Translations under genes and position numbers: made by a program
The notes under the pieces: generated by a model
Told to the model about the DNA's origin: nothing
What the model saw: only the letters and a program-made list of their open reading frames with translations
Databases searched by the model: none
In this document: positions 44,533 to 54,260 of the stretch, in pieces
How the letters are laid out: the number at the start of each line of letters is the position of its first letter
How positions within the stretch are numbered: position 1 is the first letter of the stretch
Assembly: GCF_000422845.1 (NCBI RefSeq)
Contig: NZ_AUGV01000004.1
Span: 124,001-188,000, forward strand
Reading direction: 5' to 3'
DNA from: Oceanobacter kriegii DSM 6294
Lineage (GTDB): Bacteria; Pseudomonadota; Gammaproteobacteria; Pseudomonadales; Oceanobacteraceae
Length of the DNA: 64,000 bases

Positions 44533-46581
44533 TTTCTGGGCCCTTTTAAGAGCCCGTCTCGCCTGTTTGATCGCCGCCAAAACCGCCTTGCTAGAAACTG
44601 CGTCAGCCTGTGACGGCGCGGCATAAAGCCGCTGCTCCATCAAGGTCGCTAACTGCAACAGCGCAGGCCTGGCCGACGAGTACTGCCGCTGCAAACGTTG
44701 CAGCACAGATAGGGGCGATTCACTGGCAGCCACCGCAATGCCGGCCTTCTCGCAATCCGCTAACAGCGTATCCCAACCACGCCGTTCAGCAGACCGTGAG
44801 CGCGCAGGCCCCTTGGCCAACATCAGGGCGGCAATTACCACAAAGACAGCAATCACAGCGCCGATGATCCACCAGATAAAATACAGGTAGTCGGTTCGGT
44901 TGAAGATTGAGCGCAGAATGCTTTTCTGGCGTTCGCCGTCGTACGACAACACCCAGCGATGCCACAGATAATTAACCGACTCCAGCTTCAATCGCAGCTG
45001 GTTCAGCCACGGCATGCTGCGTATTTGGCCCGGCTTGATCAGCGAGTTTTCCATAAAGCTGCCCTCACCCGCCAAGGCCTGTTCCAGCCCCAGCTCAATC
45101 CGTGACGGTGCCACAGCCGCAGTTGGGTCGACACGCACCCAGCCCACCCCATCCAGCCAGATTTCAGCCCAGCCATGGGCATCGTACTGGCGTACGGTCA
45201 GGTAGTTCTCGGCATTGTTCCATTCACCCCCCTGATAGCCGGTGACGACCCGGGCCGGAATCCCCACCAGCCGGGCGGCATAGACAAACGCACCGGCAAA
45301 ATGCGCGCAGAAGCCGCGCTGGGTATCAAACAGAAATTCGTCAATGTCATCGTCGCCCAACACCGGCGGTTTCAGGGTGTAGGTGAAGCTTGCGGCAAAG
45401 TGATCCAGCAATGCCTGTACAAACACATCCGCAGTCGGGTTCTGTTGCCACAACTGCTGTGCCCATGCGCGGGTTCTCGGGTTGCCGTCGTCCGGCAGTT
45501 GCAGGTTCAGGCGGCGCTGAACATAGCCTAGCTGATGCCTCGCGTACTGACCGTCAATGCCATAGCCCCGGTATCGCTTACGTTGGAATACCGGCCTGCG
45601 ATCAACCAGAACACCGCTACTGGTCAAACCAATGCCCGGCTCCATGGAGCCACCATCACGCAGGGTAAACAGCCAGTTCTGGCCGGTCGGCTCCTGAATG
45701 ATTTCGTAGCGGGTAACGCCTTCAACACCGGCCCGGCGCAGCTGCTCCACCTGATACTCGGGCATCTCCGGATACCATGTCACGTTTCGGCGAGAACCGG
45801 ATCGTTGCCAGCTGCGGCCGTCGTATTGGTCGAGCACCAGGGCGCGCCAATACAGCTGATTGCGGGGCGGCTGTTGACCGGATTCGAAGGTCGCCCGAAA
45901 GGCCAGCTCATCAGACTGGCTCAGTGAGGCGATATCCCCCGGCGACATGGAATCTGACAAGCCGGTCATTGCCTGCTCGCTTTGTAGCTTGATGCTCCAA
46001 AGCGGTCCGAAGCGTGGGAACAATAGATACACCACCAGCATCAGCGGCAATGAAATCAGCAGAATGCCTGTGGCAAAGCGGCTGACTACCGCAAAACCCA
46101 GTTGCTTTGCAGCACCGGTTCCCTGCTGACCCAGCTGCAAGGCCACCAAAGTGCCAATAAGCACCCAGGTGGCGACAATCCCCAGCAAGCCCCACAGCAA
46201 TTCCTGCTCGAACAGGAAGCCCGTTGCCAGCAGGAAGAAGCACAGAAACACCACGATGTAGCCATCTCGTTGGGTGCGCATTTCCAGCGTTTTCAGCAAG
46301 CTCATGGCAACAAAAAAGCCGACCGCGCTTTCAAGCGAATAGTGACCACTGAAGCCAGCAACCACAGCGCCACCCACCAGCACGACCGCGGCCATTTTGG
46401 TTTTGGCGTTTGGATACGGTAATTGGCCCCGATGCATCAACCAGCGCCAGCCGGTTGTGATCAGCGCCATACCCCAGAAAAACCACGGTAAATGGCTGTG
46501 GTGTGGCATAAAGACCAACACACCGGCGGCCAACAACCACAGCAAGGCAGACCGGGGTAACGGACGTTCGATGGCCTTCAT
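44518..46581 (-). CDS. tgpA: TgpA-type membrane transglutaminase (DUF3488)
   Basis: A 687-residue protein: several N-terminal membrane helices (about 12-190), a periplasmic domain with a papain-like transglutaminase core (about 385-495), and a further membrane segment at about 555-575 before a cytoplasmic helical C-terminus. Catalytic Cys425 in QRGFCAHFAG, His469 in YDAHGWAEIW and Asp485 in RVDPTAAV are all present. It is the transglutaminase-like member of the MoxR-DUF58-TgpA operon; essential in P. aeruginosa, with unknown substrate. ATG at 46581 has AGGAGG and overlaps the DUF58 stop by ATGA. Confidence 0.9.
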   Translation of the reverse strand: MKAIERPLPRSALLWLLAAGVLVFMPHHSHLPWFFWGMALITTGWRWLMHRGQLPYPNAKTKMAAVVLVGGAVVAGFSGHYSLESAVGFFVAMSLLKTLEMRTQRDGYIVVFLCFFLLATGFLFEQELLWGLLGIVATWVLIGTLVALQLGQQGTGAAKQLGFAVVSRFATGILLISLPLMLVVYLLFPRFGPLWSIKLQSEQAMTGLSDSMSPGDIASLSQSDELAFRATFESGQQPPRNQLYWRALVLDQYDGRSWQRSGSRRNVTWYPEMPEYQVEQLRRAGVEGVTRYEIIQEPTGQNWLFTLRDGGSMEPGIGLTSSGVLVDRRPVFQRKRYRGYGIDGQYARHQLGYVQRRLNLQLPDDGNPRTRAWAQQLWQQNPTADVFVQALLDHFAASFTYTLKPPVLGDDDIDEFLFDTQRGFCAHFAGAFVYAARLVGIPARVVTGYQGGEWNNAENYLTVRQYDAHGWAEIWLDGVGWVRVDPTAAVAPSRIELGLEQALAGEGSFMENSLIKPGQIRSMPWLNQLRLKLESVNYLWHRWVLSYDGERQKSILRSIFNRTDYLYFIWWIIGAVIAVFVVIAALMLAKGPARSRSAERRGWDTLLADCEKAGIAVAASESPLSVLQRLQRQYSSARPALLQLATLMEQRLYAAPSQADAVSSKAVLAAIKQARRALKRAQKLARK

Positions 46582-47717
46582 CGCCCTGCCTCCTGATTAG
46601 CGGATACGGTTACAGTGACTGGGTTAGCTGAAGTACTGCCCGAAGCAAGCCCTGATGCAAGCCCTGATGCAAGCCCTGAATCAGACCCCAGTCCATACAG
46701 CGCCAGCTGCCCAAGACAACGTCGCAGGTGTCTTTCTGAATGATCCGGGGCAATCTCTACGCCCGGAAGTCGCAAGCCGTATTGCCAGCCTTTGTCGTGA
46801 ACGCTCAGCACCCAACCCGTCAGGCACGACAAGCGGTATTCGGTATTGCCAGTCAGGTGGCCCCAGTCGAGCCAGCAACTGGCACCGTCGTCACTGTCAA
46901 ATTCCTTGGTCACCAGGCCCTTACCGCGGGCCAGCTGTTTCCAGGCGATTTGCTTCAGCGAATCCCCCGCCTGATAGGGGCGCAAACCACGAAAATCCTG
47001 ATCACCGCTGACATCGCGACTGGCACCTTCCAGCTCTCCCCCGTCGCCATCACTGCCCGTTACCAGCGGCACCGATTGTGGTTCCGGGTACACCAGGGTA
47101 TTGAAGTCGAGCTTCACCCAGCTCCAGGCGCGAAACAGCCCCAGCGGAAAGCGGCTTTCCAGCAAAATACGGCCGGGTTGCAAGCGGCCACGTTGATGGC
47201 TGCGATAATGACTGGACAGCGTCACCGCCTCTCCCGTCAGCACCGAAGCGTTGATCCCCGGGTTGTCCGGGTATTGCAGCCACAGTGCATAATGCCCACG
47301 GCTTTTACCACTGCCCTGAGCTGTACTCTTAGTGCCGCCACTGACAGCTGAATAACGTTGGTTATTCAGCAACAGCGGAACATCAAACGACTGTCCGGCA
47401 AAACCGTCCAGCGGGTCCTGCGCGGTGATCACCAGTCCTTTCAGGTTGCGGAAAGTCAGATACATGGTGGTCAGGCCGATGCTGAACAGCCAGAACGTCA
47501 GGCCATACACCAGACTGTTCTTGTAATTAATGGCCGTCACCAGCAACAACAAAATCAGGCTGCCAAACAGCCAGCCAATGGCCGTGGGCAAAATAAAGAT
47601 CGATCTATGCCCCAGAGTCACGCTGCGGCTGACCGGAATGCGGCGGTCCAACCAATGCTGCCAACGTTGGCGCACAGCCGAGGTCGCCAGCCACTGGCGA
47701 AGCGGATTTTTCAACAC
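46578..47717 (-). CDS. DUF58 domain-containing membrane protein
   Basis: A 379-residue protein with two N-terminal membrane segments (about 40-85) and a DUF58 domain; its signature is DVSGDQDFRGLRPYQAGDSLKQIAWKQLARG near 235-265. DUF58 proteins are paired with MoxR ATPases and VWA or transglutaminase proteins. Near the C-terminus is the repeated peptide Leu-Ala-Ser-Gly (three 12-base repeats at 46645-46680). Start is GTG at 47717, three bases after the MoxR stop; a TTG just after is an alternative. tgpA follows with a four-base overlap. Confidence 0.86.
   Translation of the reverse strand: MLKNPLRQWLATSAVRQRWQHWLDRRIPVSRSVTLGHRSIFILPTAIGWLFGSLILLLLVTAINYKNSLVYGLTFWLFSIGLTTMYLTFRNLKGLVITAQDPLDGFAGQSFDVPLLLNNQRYSAVSGGTKSTAQGSGKSRGHYALWLQYPDNPGINASVLTGEAVTLSSHYRSHQRGRLQPGRILLESRFPLGLFRAWSWVKLDFNTLVYPEPQSVPLVTGSDGDGGELEGASRDVSGDQDFRGLRPYQAGDSLKQIAWKQLARGKGLVTKEFDSDDGASCWLDWGHLTGNTEYRLSCLTGWVLSVHDKGWQYGLRLPGVEIAPDHSERHLRRCLGQLALYGLGSDSGLASGLASGLASGSTSANPVTVTVSANQEAGR
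46645..46680. repeat. 12-base tandem repeat inside the DUF58 gene
   Basis: Three copies of GCAAGCCCTGAT (the last ending A), in frame, encoding repeated Ser-Gly-Leu-Ala near the C-terminus. Length and composition resemble the 12-base repeat at 14091-14138. Confidence 0.8.
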
Positions 47718-47720
47718 GGC

Positions 47721-48644
47721 TTAAACCAGCACGTCGACGTTGGCCAGAATATGGGCCGACACACTGCTGGCACCGCCGTCAGCGGCATCGGCCAAACGGT
47801 GATCGACCACCGCCGGCAGCACGGCCTGAACATCTTCGGGAATCACATGCTCGCGCTGATTCACCAGCGCCCAGGCTTTGGCGGCCTGCAACAGTGCCAA
47901 CGCCCCACGAGGAGACAAGCCATAGGCATAGCCCGCATCGTAGCGGGTAAAACCAATGATACGCTGAATGTAATCCAGCACCGACGATGAGGCATGAATC
48001 TGCTGCACGTGTTGTTTCAGCGCGCTCAGCTGTTCTGGCGTGATTTGTTGTTGCAGATGGTTGGCCTTGTCGCGGTGGTTATTGCCTTCCAGCAGTTGGC
48101 GTTCGGCAGCAGGCGACGGGTAGCCCAGCGAGATTCGCATCAGGAAGCGGTCCAGCTGACTTTCGGGCAACGGGAAAGTGCCGGACTGGTTGACCGGGTT
48201 CTGGGTGGCAATCACAAAGAAAGGATCTGGCAGTTGGCGGGTTTCCCCTTCCACCGTCACCTGACGCTCTTCCATGGCTTCCAGCAAGGCACTCTGGGAT
48301 TTTGGCGTGGCGCGATTGATTTCGTCGGCCAGCAACAATTGTGAAAACACCGGGCCTTCGTGAAACCGAAAACGCCCCAGCTCACTGCCCGGCTCTTTCT
48401 CGAAAATCGACACCCCGAGAATATCGGCGGGCAATAAATCGCTGGTGAACTGAATGCGGTTGTACTGCAACCCCAGCACCCCGGCCAGAGCATGAGACAA
48501 GGTGGTTTTGCCCATGCCGGGCAAATCTTCGATCAGCAAATGACCTCCGGCCAGCAAGCAAGCCAGCGACAGCTTGAGCTGCTCTTCCTTGCCCAGAATT
48601 ACCGTATTCAGTTGTGCGAGTGCCGCTTCAACAGCCTTGGTCAT
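47721..48644 (-). CDS. MoxR family AAA ATPase
   Basis: A 307-residue MoxR ATPase: Walker A LPGMGKTT at 41-48, LLADEINRATPKSQSALLEAMEE (Walker B and arm), sensor residues in ATQNPVNQSGTFPLPESQLDRF, and a C-terminal lid. MoxR proteins act as chaperones for assembly or metal insertion, usually with the DUF58/VWA partner encoded beside them. First gene of the three-gene operon with DUF58 and tgpA. ATG at 48644 has GGAGAA upstream. Confidence 0.93.
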   Translation of the reverse strand: MTKAVEAALAQLNTVILGKEEQLKLSLACLLAGGHLLIEDLPGMGKTTLSHALAGVLGLQYNRIQFTSDLLPADILGVSIFEKEPGSELGRFRFHEGPVFSQLLLADEINRATPKSQSALLEAMEERQVTVEGETRQLPDPFFVIATQNPVNQSGTFPLPESQLDRFLMRISLGYPSPAAERQLLEGNNHRDKANHLQQQITPEQLSALKQHVQQIHASSSVLDYIQRIIGFTRYDAGYAYGLSPRGALALLQAAKAWALVNQREHVIPEDVQAVLPAVVDHRLADAADGGASSVSAHILANVDVLV

Positions 48645-48749
48645 GAGGTTCTCCGTCTGACTGATTCAATGCCCGACCGAGCATTCAGGTTTCTGCGCTG
48701 CATAGTGACAAAATCTGACACAAGAATCACGGTAACAGACCGTATCCGC

Positions 48750-48775
48750 CACAAAAAACGGGGCCGAAGCCCCGT
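48750..48775 (-). terminator. Rho-independent terminator after metZ
   Basis: Seven-base GC-rich stem ACGGGGC/GCCCCGT around a TTCG loop, then TTTTTT on the minus strand, 35 bases after the metZ stop. Confidence 0.88.
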
Positions 48776-48809
48776 CTCTGGATATCCCTGTGTGAATATC
48801 AACTACTAC

Positions 48810-50024
48810 TTACAAGGCATCCAGGCCGCGGGCCAGATCCTTGATGACATCCTGCGGGTTTTCCAAACCAACCGCCACGCGAATCAGACCCTGACTGATG
48901 CCTGCTGCCAGACGCTCTTCTTCGGTAATACGACCATGAGTAGTGGTCGCCGGATGCGTGATGGTGGTTTTGGTATCGCCAAGGTTGGCGGTAATGGAAA
49001 TCATGCGGGTGGAGTCAATCACCTGCCAGGCCGCATCTTTGCCACCTTCAACTTCAAACGACAGTACACCACCGGCCAAACGCTGTTGTTTGTCGATCAG
49101 GGCTTTCTGCGGGTGGGACGCCAATCCACAGAAGTTCACACGGGCAACTTTTGGATGCTGGCTCAGCCACTCGGCCACGACCGCACAGTTTTCGGTGTGG
49201 GCTTTCATACGAATGCTGAGGGTTTCCAGACCCTTGGTGAAGACCCAGGCATTGAATGGGCTCATGGTTGGGCCAGCAGTACGCAGTACACCCACCACAG
49301 GCTCAATCAGCTCCTTCGAGCCAACCACCGCACCACCCAAACAACGGCCCTGACCGTCGATGAATTTGGTGGCGGAATGAATCACCAGATCGGCACCAAA
49401 ATCCAGCGGACGCTGAATCGCCGGGGTGCAGAAACAGTTGTCGACGGCAAACAGCGCACCCACGTCCTTGGCCACTGCGGCAATGGCTTCCAGGTCGGCC
49501 ACTTCCATCACCGGGTTGGACGGTGACTCAAGGAAGAACAGACGGGTTTCTGCACGGCTTTTGGCTTTCCAATCGGCGGTATTCACCGGGTCGGCGTAAT
49601 CGATATCAATACCGAACTTGCGCAGGTATTTTTCAAACAGGTTGATGGTGCTGCCGAACACGCTCTGGGAGCAGATGACGTGGTCACCGGCTTTCAGGTG
49701 AGCCAACACCACAGACAGGATAGCGGCCATGCCCGACGCCGTTGCTGCGCCTGCTTCACCGCCTTCCATCGCCGCCAGACGCTCTTCGAAGGTGCGTACT
49801 GTCGGATTGGTGTAGCGGGAGTAAACGTTGCCTTCAAGCTCGCCACGGAAGGTTGCCTGAGCTTCTGCCGCGGATTTGAACACGTAGCTGCTGCTCGGGA
49901 AAATGGCTTCAGAATGCTCATGCTCCTGCGTACGGTACTGCCCTGCTCGTACCGCCAGGGTTTCGATTTCAGCATCGGTCAGGTCGGACTGGTAAGGGCC
50001 CAGCAAATCGTGGATATCGGTCAT
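48810..50024 (-). CDS. metZ: O-succinylhomoserine sulfhydrylase MetZ
   Basis: A 404-residue PLP enzyme of the Cys/Met metabolism family. PLP-binding Lys in LVIHSATKFIDGQG, phosphate-binding SGMAAIL and YSRYTNPTVRTFEERLA are present. It makes homocysteine directly from O-succinylhomoserine and sulphide. ATG at 50024 has AAGG nine bases upstream; 16 earlier codons have no counterpart. It ends the conserved cvpA-purF-metZ order. A terminator lies between purF and metZ, so it may be transcribed separately. Confidence 0.92.
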   Translation of the reverse strand: MTDIHDLLGPYQSDLTDAEIETLAVRAGQYRTQEHEHSEAIFPSSSYVFKSAAEAQATFRGELEGNVYSRYTNPTVRTFEERLAAMEGGEAGAATASGMAAILSVVLAHLKAGDHVICSQSVFGSTINLFEKYLRKFGIDIDYADPVNTADWKAKSRAETRLFFLESPSNPVMEVADLEAIAAVAKDVGALFAVDNCFCTPAIQRPLDFGADLVIHSATKFIDGQGRCLGGAVVGSKELIEPVVGVLRTAGPTMSPFNAWVFTKGLETLSIRMKAHTENCAVVAEWLSQHPKVARVNFCGLASHPQKALIDKQQRLAGGVLSFEVEGGKDAAWQVIDSTRMISITANLGDTKTTITHPATTTHGRITEEERLAAGISQGLIRVAVGLENPQDVIKDLARGLDAL

Positions 50025-50102
50025 GGTATGTAGCCTTAGCTGGTTATCGCCAGCAGCCAGTTGCCGGACCATCCGGCAAACATTTGTTCAGAAAACAAAC
50101 AA

Positions 50103-50130
50103 AAACGGGGCAGATAAATCCGCCCCGTTT
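50103..50130 (-). terminator. Rho-independent terminator after purF
   Basis: AAACGGGGC/GCCCCGTTT inverted repeat with a ten-base loop, followed by a T-rich run on the minus strand, 40 bases after the purF stop. Confidence 0.8.
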
Positions 50131-50169
50131 CGCAAACACACTACCCGCTAACGGGCATCAAGGACAGAA

Positions 50170-51690
50170 TCAGGATTCTGCCTCGTTGTGCAGATCAATC
50201 GCAACATTGGAAATGGCTTTGCGAATGGTCTTGGACGAATCACTGCGCAGGTCGGCCAGACGCTGGAAGTAGGCGTCATCGATGTCCCCAGTAACGTATT
50301 CACCGTTGAACACAGATGCGTCGAAAGCAGTGGCCGTGGTGCTGCTGCCTTCCAGACATGCGGCGGTCAGGTCTTCCAGATCCTGATACACCAGCCAGTC
50401 GGCACCAATTTGCTTGGCAATCTCTTCGGTGCTTCGGTTGTGCGCGATAAATTCTTCCTTCGCTGGCATATCAATGCCGTACACGTTCGGGTAACGCACT
50501 GCAGGTGCTGCCGAGGCGAAGTAGACGTTTTTGGCACCAGCTTCACGAGCCATCTCAATGATCTGCTCGCACGTTGTACCACGTACGATGGAGTCATCCA
50601 CCAGCAGCACGTTCTTGCCTCGGAATTCCAGATCCAGTGCGTTCAGCTTTTGCTTCACAGACTTCTTGCGCTGCTGCTGACCCGGCATGATGAAGGTACG
50701 GCCGATGTAGCGGTTCTTCATAAAGCCTTCGCGGAACTTCAGGCCCAAACGGTTGGCCAGCTCCATTGCTGACGCACGGCTGGTATCCGGGATCGGGATC
50801 ACCACGTCGATGTCGTGGTTCGGGTGCTCACGCAGAATCTTGTCGGCCAGCTTCTCGCCCATACGCAGGCGAGCCTTGTAAACCGCCATGCCATCGATGA
50901 TGGAATCCGGACGGGCGAAGTACACTTGCTCGAACAAACATGGAGTCAGGTTGGTGTCTTCCGCACACTGCTGGGTGAAAATACCACCCGCTTCCGGCAT
51001 CACCACACATTCACCCGGTGCGATATCACGCTCCAGTTTGAAGTCCAGTGCATCCAGAGCCACGGACTCAGACGCCACCATGTATTCGGTGCCGGATTCG
51101 GTTTCGCGGCTACCGTATACCGCAGGGCGGATACCGTTTGGATCGCGGAAGGCAACAACGCCGTAACCACAGATCATGGCAACCACGGCGTAACCACCGC
51201 GAACACGCTGGTGCACGCGGCGAACGGCCTTGAAGATGGTTTCCGGTGTTGGCTGCAACTCACCCTGAGCGTGCAGCTCGTGGGCGAACACGTTCAGCAA
51301 TACTTCGGAATCGGAGGTGGTGTTGATGTGGCGCAGGTCTTCACGGTAGATGTCCTGGGCCAGATCAGCGGTGTTGGTCAGGTTGCCGTTGTGTGCCAGT
51401 ACGATGCCGTACGGCGAGTTCACGTAGAACGGCTGCGCTTCGGCGGAGCTGGAGCTGCCCGCAGTTGGATAACGGACGTGGCCGATACCCATATTACCCA
51501 CCAGACGACGCATGTGACGGGTGTGGAACACATCACGAACCAGGCCGTTGTCCTTACGCAGGTAGAATTTGCCTTCGTCACTGGTGACGATACCGGCAGC
51601 ATCCTGACCACGGTGCTGGAGCACGGTCAAAGCATCATAAATCGACTGGTTAACATGGGTCTTGGCGACGATACCCACAATTCCGCACAT
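50170..51690 (-). CDS. purF: Amidophosphoribosyltransferase
   Basis: A 506-residue PurF. The N-terminal nucleophile Cys2 directly follows Met (MCGIVGIV). The glutaminase domain contains [12 protein letters not shown]; the phosphoribosyltransferase domain has the PRPP motif [13 protein letters not shown]. It catalyses the first step of purine synthesis, PRPP plus glutamine to phosphoribosylamine. ATG at 51690 with GAGG about ten bases upstream. cvpA lies 18 bases upstream on the same strand, as in most gammaproteobacteria. Confidence 0.96.
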   Translation of the reverse strand: MCGIVGIVAKTHVNQSIYDALTVLQHRGQDAAGIVTSDEGKFYLRKDNGLVRDVFHTRHMRRLVGNMGIGHVRYPTAGSSSSAEAQPFYVNSPYGIVLAHNGNLTNTADLAQDIYREDLRHINTTSDSEVLLNVFAHELHAQGELQPTPETIFKAVRRVHQRVRGGYAVVAMICGYGVVAFRDPNGIRPAVYGSRETESGTEYMVASESVALDALDFKLERDIAPGECVVMPEAGGIFTQQCAEDTNLTPCLFEQVYFARPDSIIDGMAVYKARLRMGEKLADKILREHPNHDIDVVIPIPDTSRASAMELANRLGLKFREGFMKNRYIGRTFIMPGQQQRKKSVKQKLNALDLEFRGKNVLLVDDSIVRGTTCEQIIEMAREAGAKNVYFASAAPAVRYPNVYGIDMPAKEEFIAHNRSTEEIAKQIGADWLVYQDLEDLTAACLEGSSTTATAFDASVFNGEYVTGDIDDAYFQRLADLRSDSSKTIRKAISNVAIDLHNEAES

Positions 51691-51708
51691 TCGCGATATA
51701 CCTCAAAT

Positions 51709-52206
51709 TCAGGACGGGATGGAGGACATCAACTGGTTGGTCGCACCCGGCAGCGTTTTACGCGCCCAGTCTGCCAATAATTCCAGATGAGGTACCAACA
51801 GGGATTCTTGCCACCATGGATCTTCAGGAACCACGGTGAATTGCAGGCCGTAGACGATGGCGACCAGTACAACCAGACCGCGAATGGCACCAAATGCCAT
51901 TCCCAGAACCCGGTCCATACTGCCCAGGCCGGTAAGCCTGACCATCTCGGCAATCAGATGACTGACCATGGTGCCCACGGCAACTGCGCCCAGAAACAGA
52001 ATCACAAAGGCCGCGATCCAGCGCAGCGAATTCGTTTCCAGATAATCCGTAAGAAGTGTAGCCAGATTTCCACTGAACATGCGGGCAAGCACAAATGCGC
52101 CAACCCATACCACCAGCGACAGGGCTTCACGAACGAAACCTCGCTTGAGGCTGATAAGACTGGAAATCAGCAAGACAGCGAGAATGACCCAATCAATAAC
52201 GGCCAT
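51709..52206 (-). CDS. cvpA: CvpA family membrane protein
   Basis: A 165-residue CvpA protein with four hydrophobic segments: about 3-20, 27-45, 64-84 and 102-122, matching the family (IDWVILAVLLISSLISLKRGFVREALSLVVWV at the start). CvpA affects colicin V production and cell-surface phenotypes in E. coli, with no defined biochemical role. ATG at 52206, weak upstream site. Immediately upstream of purF. Confidence 0.94.
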   Translation of the reverse strand: MAVIDWVILAVLLISSLISLKRGFVREALSLVVWVGAFVLARMFSGNLATLLTDYLETNSLRWIAAFVILFLGAVAVGTMVSHLIAEMVRLTGLGSMDRVLGMAFGAIRGLVVLVAIVYGLQFTVVPEDPWWQESLLVPHLELLADWARKTLPGATNQLMSSIPS

Positions 52207-52347
52207 CAGCTATTTACACCACTGGTTTGAAACAAGCGCGCAGTATAGGGATTCGGCTGCATTGCGACAACCAGATGACGGCGCCAATTGACCATTTCAC
52301 GCCAAAATCCTGTTGAGCCGAATTCAACAGTGAAATCTTCCGAAGGC

Positions 52348-52361
52348 TGACCAATTGGTCA
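52348..52361. promoter_or_regulatory. Perfect 14-base palindrome at the end of dedD
   Basis: TGACCAATTGGTCA, a perfect palindrome, covers the dedD stop codon (52359-52361) and lies 142 bases upstream of the cvpA start. It resembles operators of TetR or LysR-type regulators. A related half site, CAATTGACC, occurs at about 52285. No factor can be named. Confidence 0.4.
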
Positions 52362-52913
52362 ACCTGCCTTGTATTGTTTGACGCGTAAGTCATCACGCTT
52401 GAGCTCTTTGGTGAGCCGCGCACGCAGACTGTCGATGGCTTCGCGCTGTAATTCTGGACCGACAAACACCCGGGTCAGGCCGTCGCCGTCAGAACGCACA
52501 AACGACTTGTAGCCTTTCTGGCGCAGGGAGTCACGAAAGCCCTCGGCGTTGTCGCGTTTTGAAAACGCCCCTACCTGAATCATCCAGGCGTAAGGCAGGA
52601 ATTCTTCGTTTTGAACCGCCTGATCGGCGTTTTGAGTCACCACTTCAGGCACCGGATCATCGGCATCGGCCGTGCTGACCGGCGGTGGCTGCAAATCTTC
52701 TTCGGCCTCACCACTGGCCAGCGCTTCCAGATCCATGCGGATGCGCTTCTGGTTTTCGACTTCCGCCCAGTCCGGCATATCCGGCATCGGTGGCATGTCG
52801 TCATCAATGGTGAGGTTTTGGCGGGAGCCATCAATCACAATCGGAACTATGACTGCGACAGCCAACACCGTGACTACCGCACCCAGAATCCGTTTGTTCA
52901 GATGCTTTTCCAT
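52359..52913 (-). CDS. dedD: SPOR-domain protein DedD-like
   Basis: A 184-residue protein with an N-terminal membrane segment (about 8-30, ILGAVVTVLAVAVIVPIVI), a proline/acidic linker and a C-terminal SPOR domain (about 108-180: AWMIQVGAFSKRDNAEGFRDSLRQKGY ... VFVGPELQREAIDSLRARL). SPOR domains bind denuded glycan strands at the septum. ATG at 52913 overlaps the folC end by 16 bases. The folC-dedD-cvpA-purF order is conserved. Confidence 0.9.
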   Translation of the reverse strand: MEKHLNKRILGAVVTVLAVAVIVPIVIDGSRQNLTIDDDMPPMPDMPDWAEVENQKRIRMDLEALASGEAEEDLQPPPVSTADADDPVPEVVTQNADQAVQNEEFLPYAWMIQVGAFSKRDNAEGFRDSLRQKGYKSFVRSDGDGLTRVFVGPELQREAIDSLRARLTKELKRDDLRVKQYKAG

Positions 52914-54223
52914 GAGTGAGTTCCAGCCTTTTGCTGCTGATAAATGGTCTTGAGTGCATATTCCACGGTTACAAAAGAACCTGCAACCAACCAGTGCTCA
53001 CCCTCAGACGCCGTATCGATCACATGGTTCAAGGCTGCTTCAACGGACTCGAACTGTGGCGCCTCAGAAAGCCCTGCGTTGACTGCCAGCGCACGCTCTG
53101 CAAGGCCCTTGGCCGACAGCCCACGGGGGCCATCGAGAGTCGCAAACGCCCACTGCCCGGCTTGCGGCAATGCCTTGACCACATCCTCAATGGGCTTATC
53201 GGACAACATCCCCAGCAACACACCATCAGCATGATCAACACGACCGGCCAGATACGCCGCCGCTTGCTCATTGTGGGCCACATCGAGGGTGACGCGCAGG
53301 GTCTTGCCTTCTGCTGTTTCACACTGCCACTGCTGCAAGCGGCCCGGGACCCGCAGACGACGAACAGCATCAGCCACTTCGTTTTCCGGCATCAGATGCC
53401 CTAGCGCTGCCATAGCCTGAACCGCCGTCGCGATGTTGTCGGCCGGGATATGCCCCAGCGGCAACTGCCAGTTGAACACGGTGTCTTCGTCCGGCATCGG
53501 TTTGAAGCGAATATCCAAACGGGTTTCGTCCGCTACAACCACCTTGTTGACATCAAAGTCTTCACCGCGCCCCAACCACTTGCCACCAATGGCATCGACG
53601 GTCTCACGACCGCGTTTGGGTGGGTTTGGCTGACCACAGATCAGGTAGCTGCCCGGACGGGCGATCGAACATTTTTCGTAGGCGATCACTTCCGGATCAT
53701 TACCCAGCCATGCTTCGTGATCCAGGCCAATACTGGTGACAATCGACAGATCAGCCTCAACAATGTTGACCGCGTCCAGTCGACCGCCCAGCCCGATTTC
53801 CAGCACACAGGCATCGAGGTTCTGAGTTTTGAACCAGGCCAGTGCAGCCAGTGTTCCAAACTCGAAATAGGTCAGCGGCGTATCGCCACGGGCCTGCTCA
53901 ACCAGCTCGAACGAGCGACACAGGTCGGCATCGGAAATATCGACGCCATTCACTGACACCCGTTCGTTGTATTTGATGATATGCGGGGAGTTATACATCC
54001 CTACCCGCATACCTTGTACGCCCAGCAAGGACGACAACAGGGCACTGGTGGTGCCCTTGCCATTGGTTCCTGCAACCAGAATGACCAGGCCAGCCGGTCT
54101 GAGGCAATTCAAACGCGCAGCGACCTCGGATACCCGCTCAAGCCCCATATCAATGGCGGCCGAGTGAACGGACTCAAGGTGTTGCAACCAGCGATCCACA
54201 TTCCAGCTGGTGTATTCGGTCAT
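52898..54223 (-). CDS. folC: Folylpolyglutamate/dihydrofolate synthase
   Basis: A 441-residue FolC. P-loop GTNGKGTTS at about residues 48-56, the conserved TYFEFGTLAALAWF, GLGGRLDAVN and a C-terminal glutamate-ligase domain. It adds glutamate to dihydropteroate and extends folate polyglutamate tails. I took the ATG at 54223 (GGAG nine bases upstream); ATGs at 54232 and 54244 are possible. trpA ends 37 bases before it. accD, commonly found just upstream of folC in relatives, is not here. Confidence 0.93.
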   Translation of the reverse strand: MTEYTSWNVDRWLQHLESVHSAAIDMGLERVSEVAARLNCLRPAGLVILVAGTNGKGTTSALLSSLLGVQGMRVGMYNSPHIIKYNERVSVNGVDISDADLCRSFELVEQARGDTPLTYFEFGTLAALAWFKTQNLDACVLEIGLGGRLDAVNIVEADLSIVTSIGLDHEAWLGNDPEVIAYEKCSIARPGSYLICGQPNPPKRGRETVDAIGGKWLGRGEDFDVNKVVVADETRLDIRFKPMPDEDTVFNWQLPLGHIPADNIATAVQAMAALGHLMPENEVADAVRRLRVPGRLQQWQCETAEGKTLRVTLDVAHNEQAAAYLAGRVDHADGVLLGMLSDKPIEDVVKALPQAGQWAFATLDGPRGLSAKGLAERALAVNAGLSEAPQFESVEAALNHVIDTASEGEHWLVAGSFVTVEYALKTIYQQQKAGTHSWKSI

Positions 54224-54260
54224 TCCAGTCATCTCCAACGACATTCCAACAGCAGTACGA

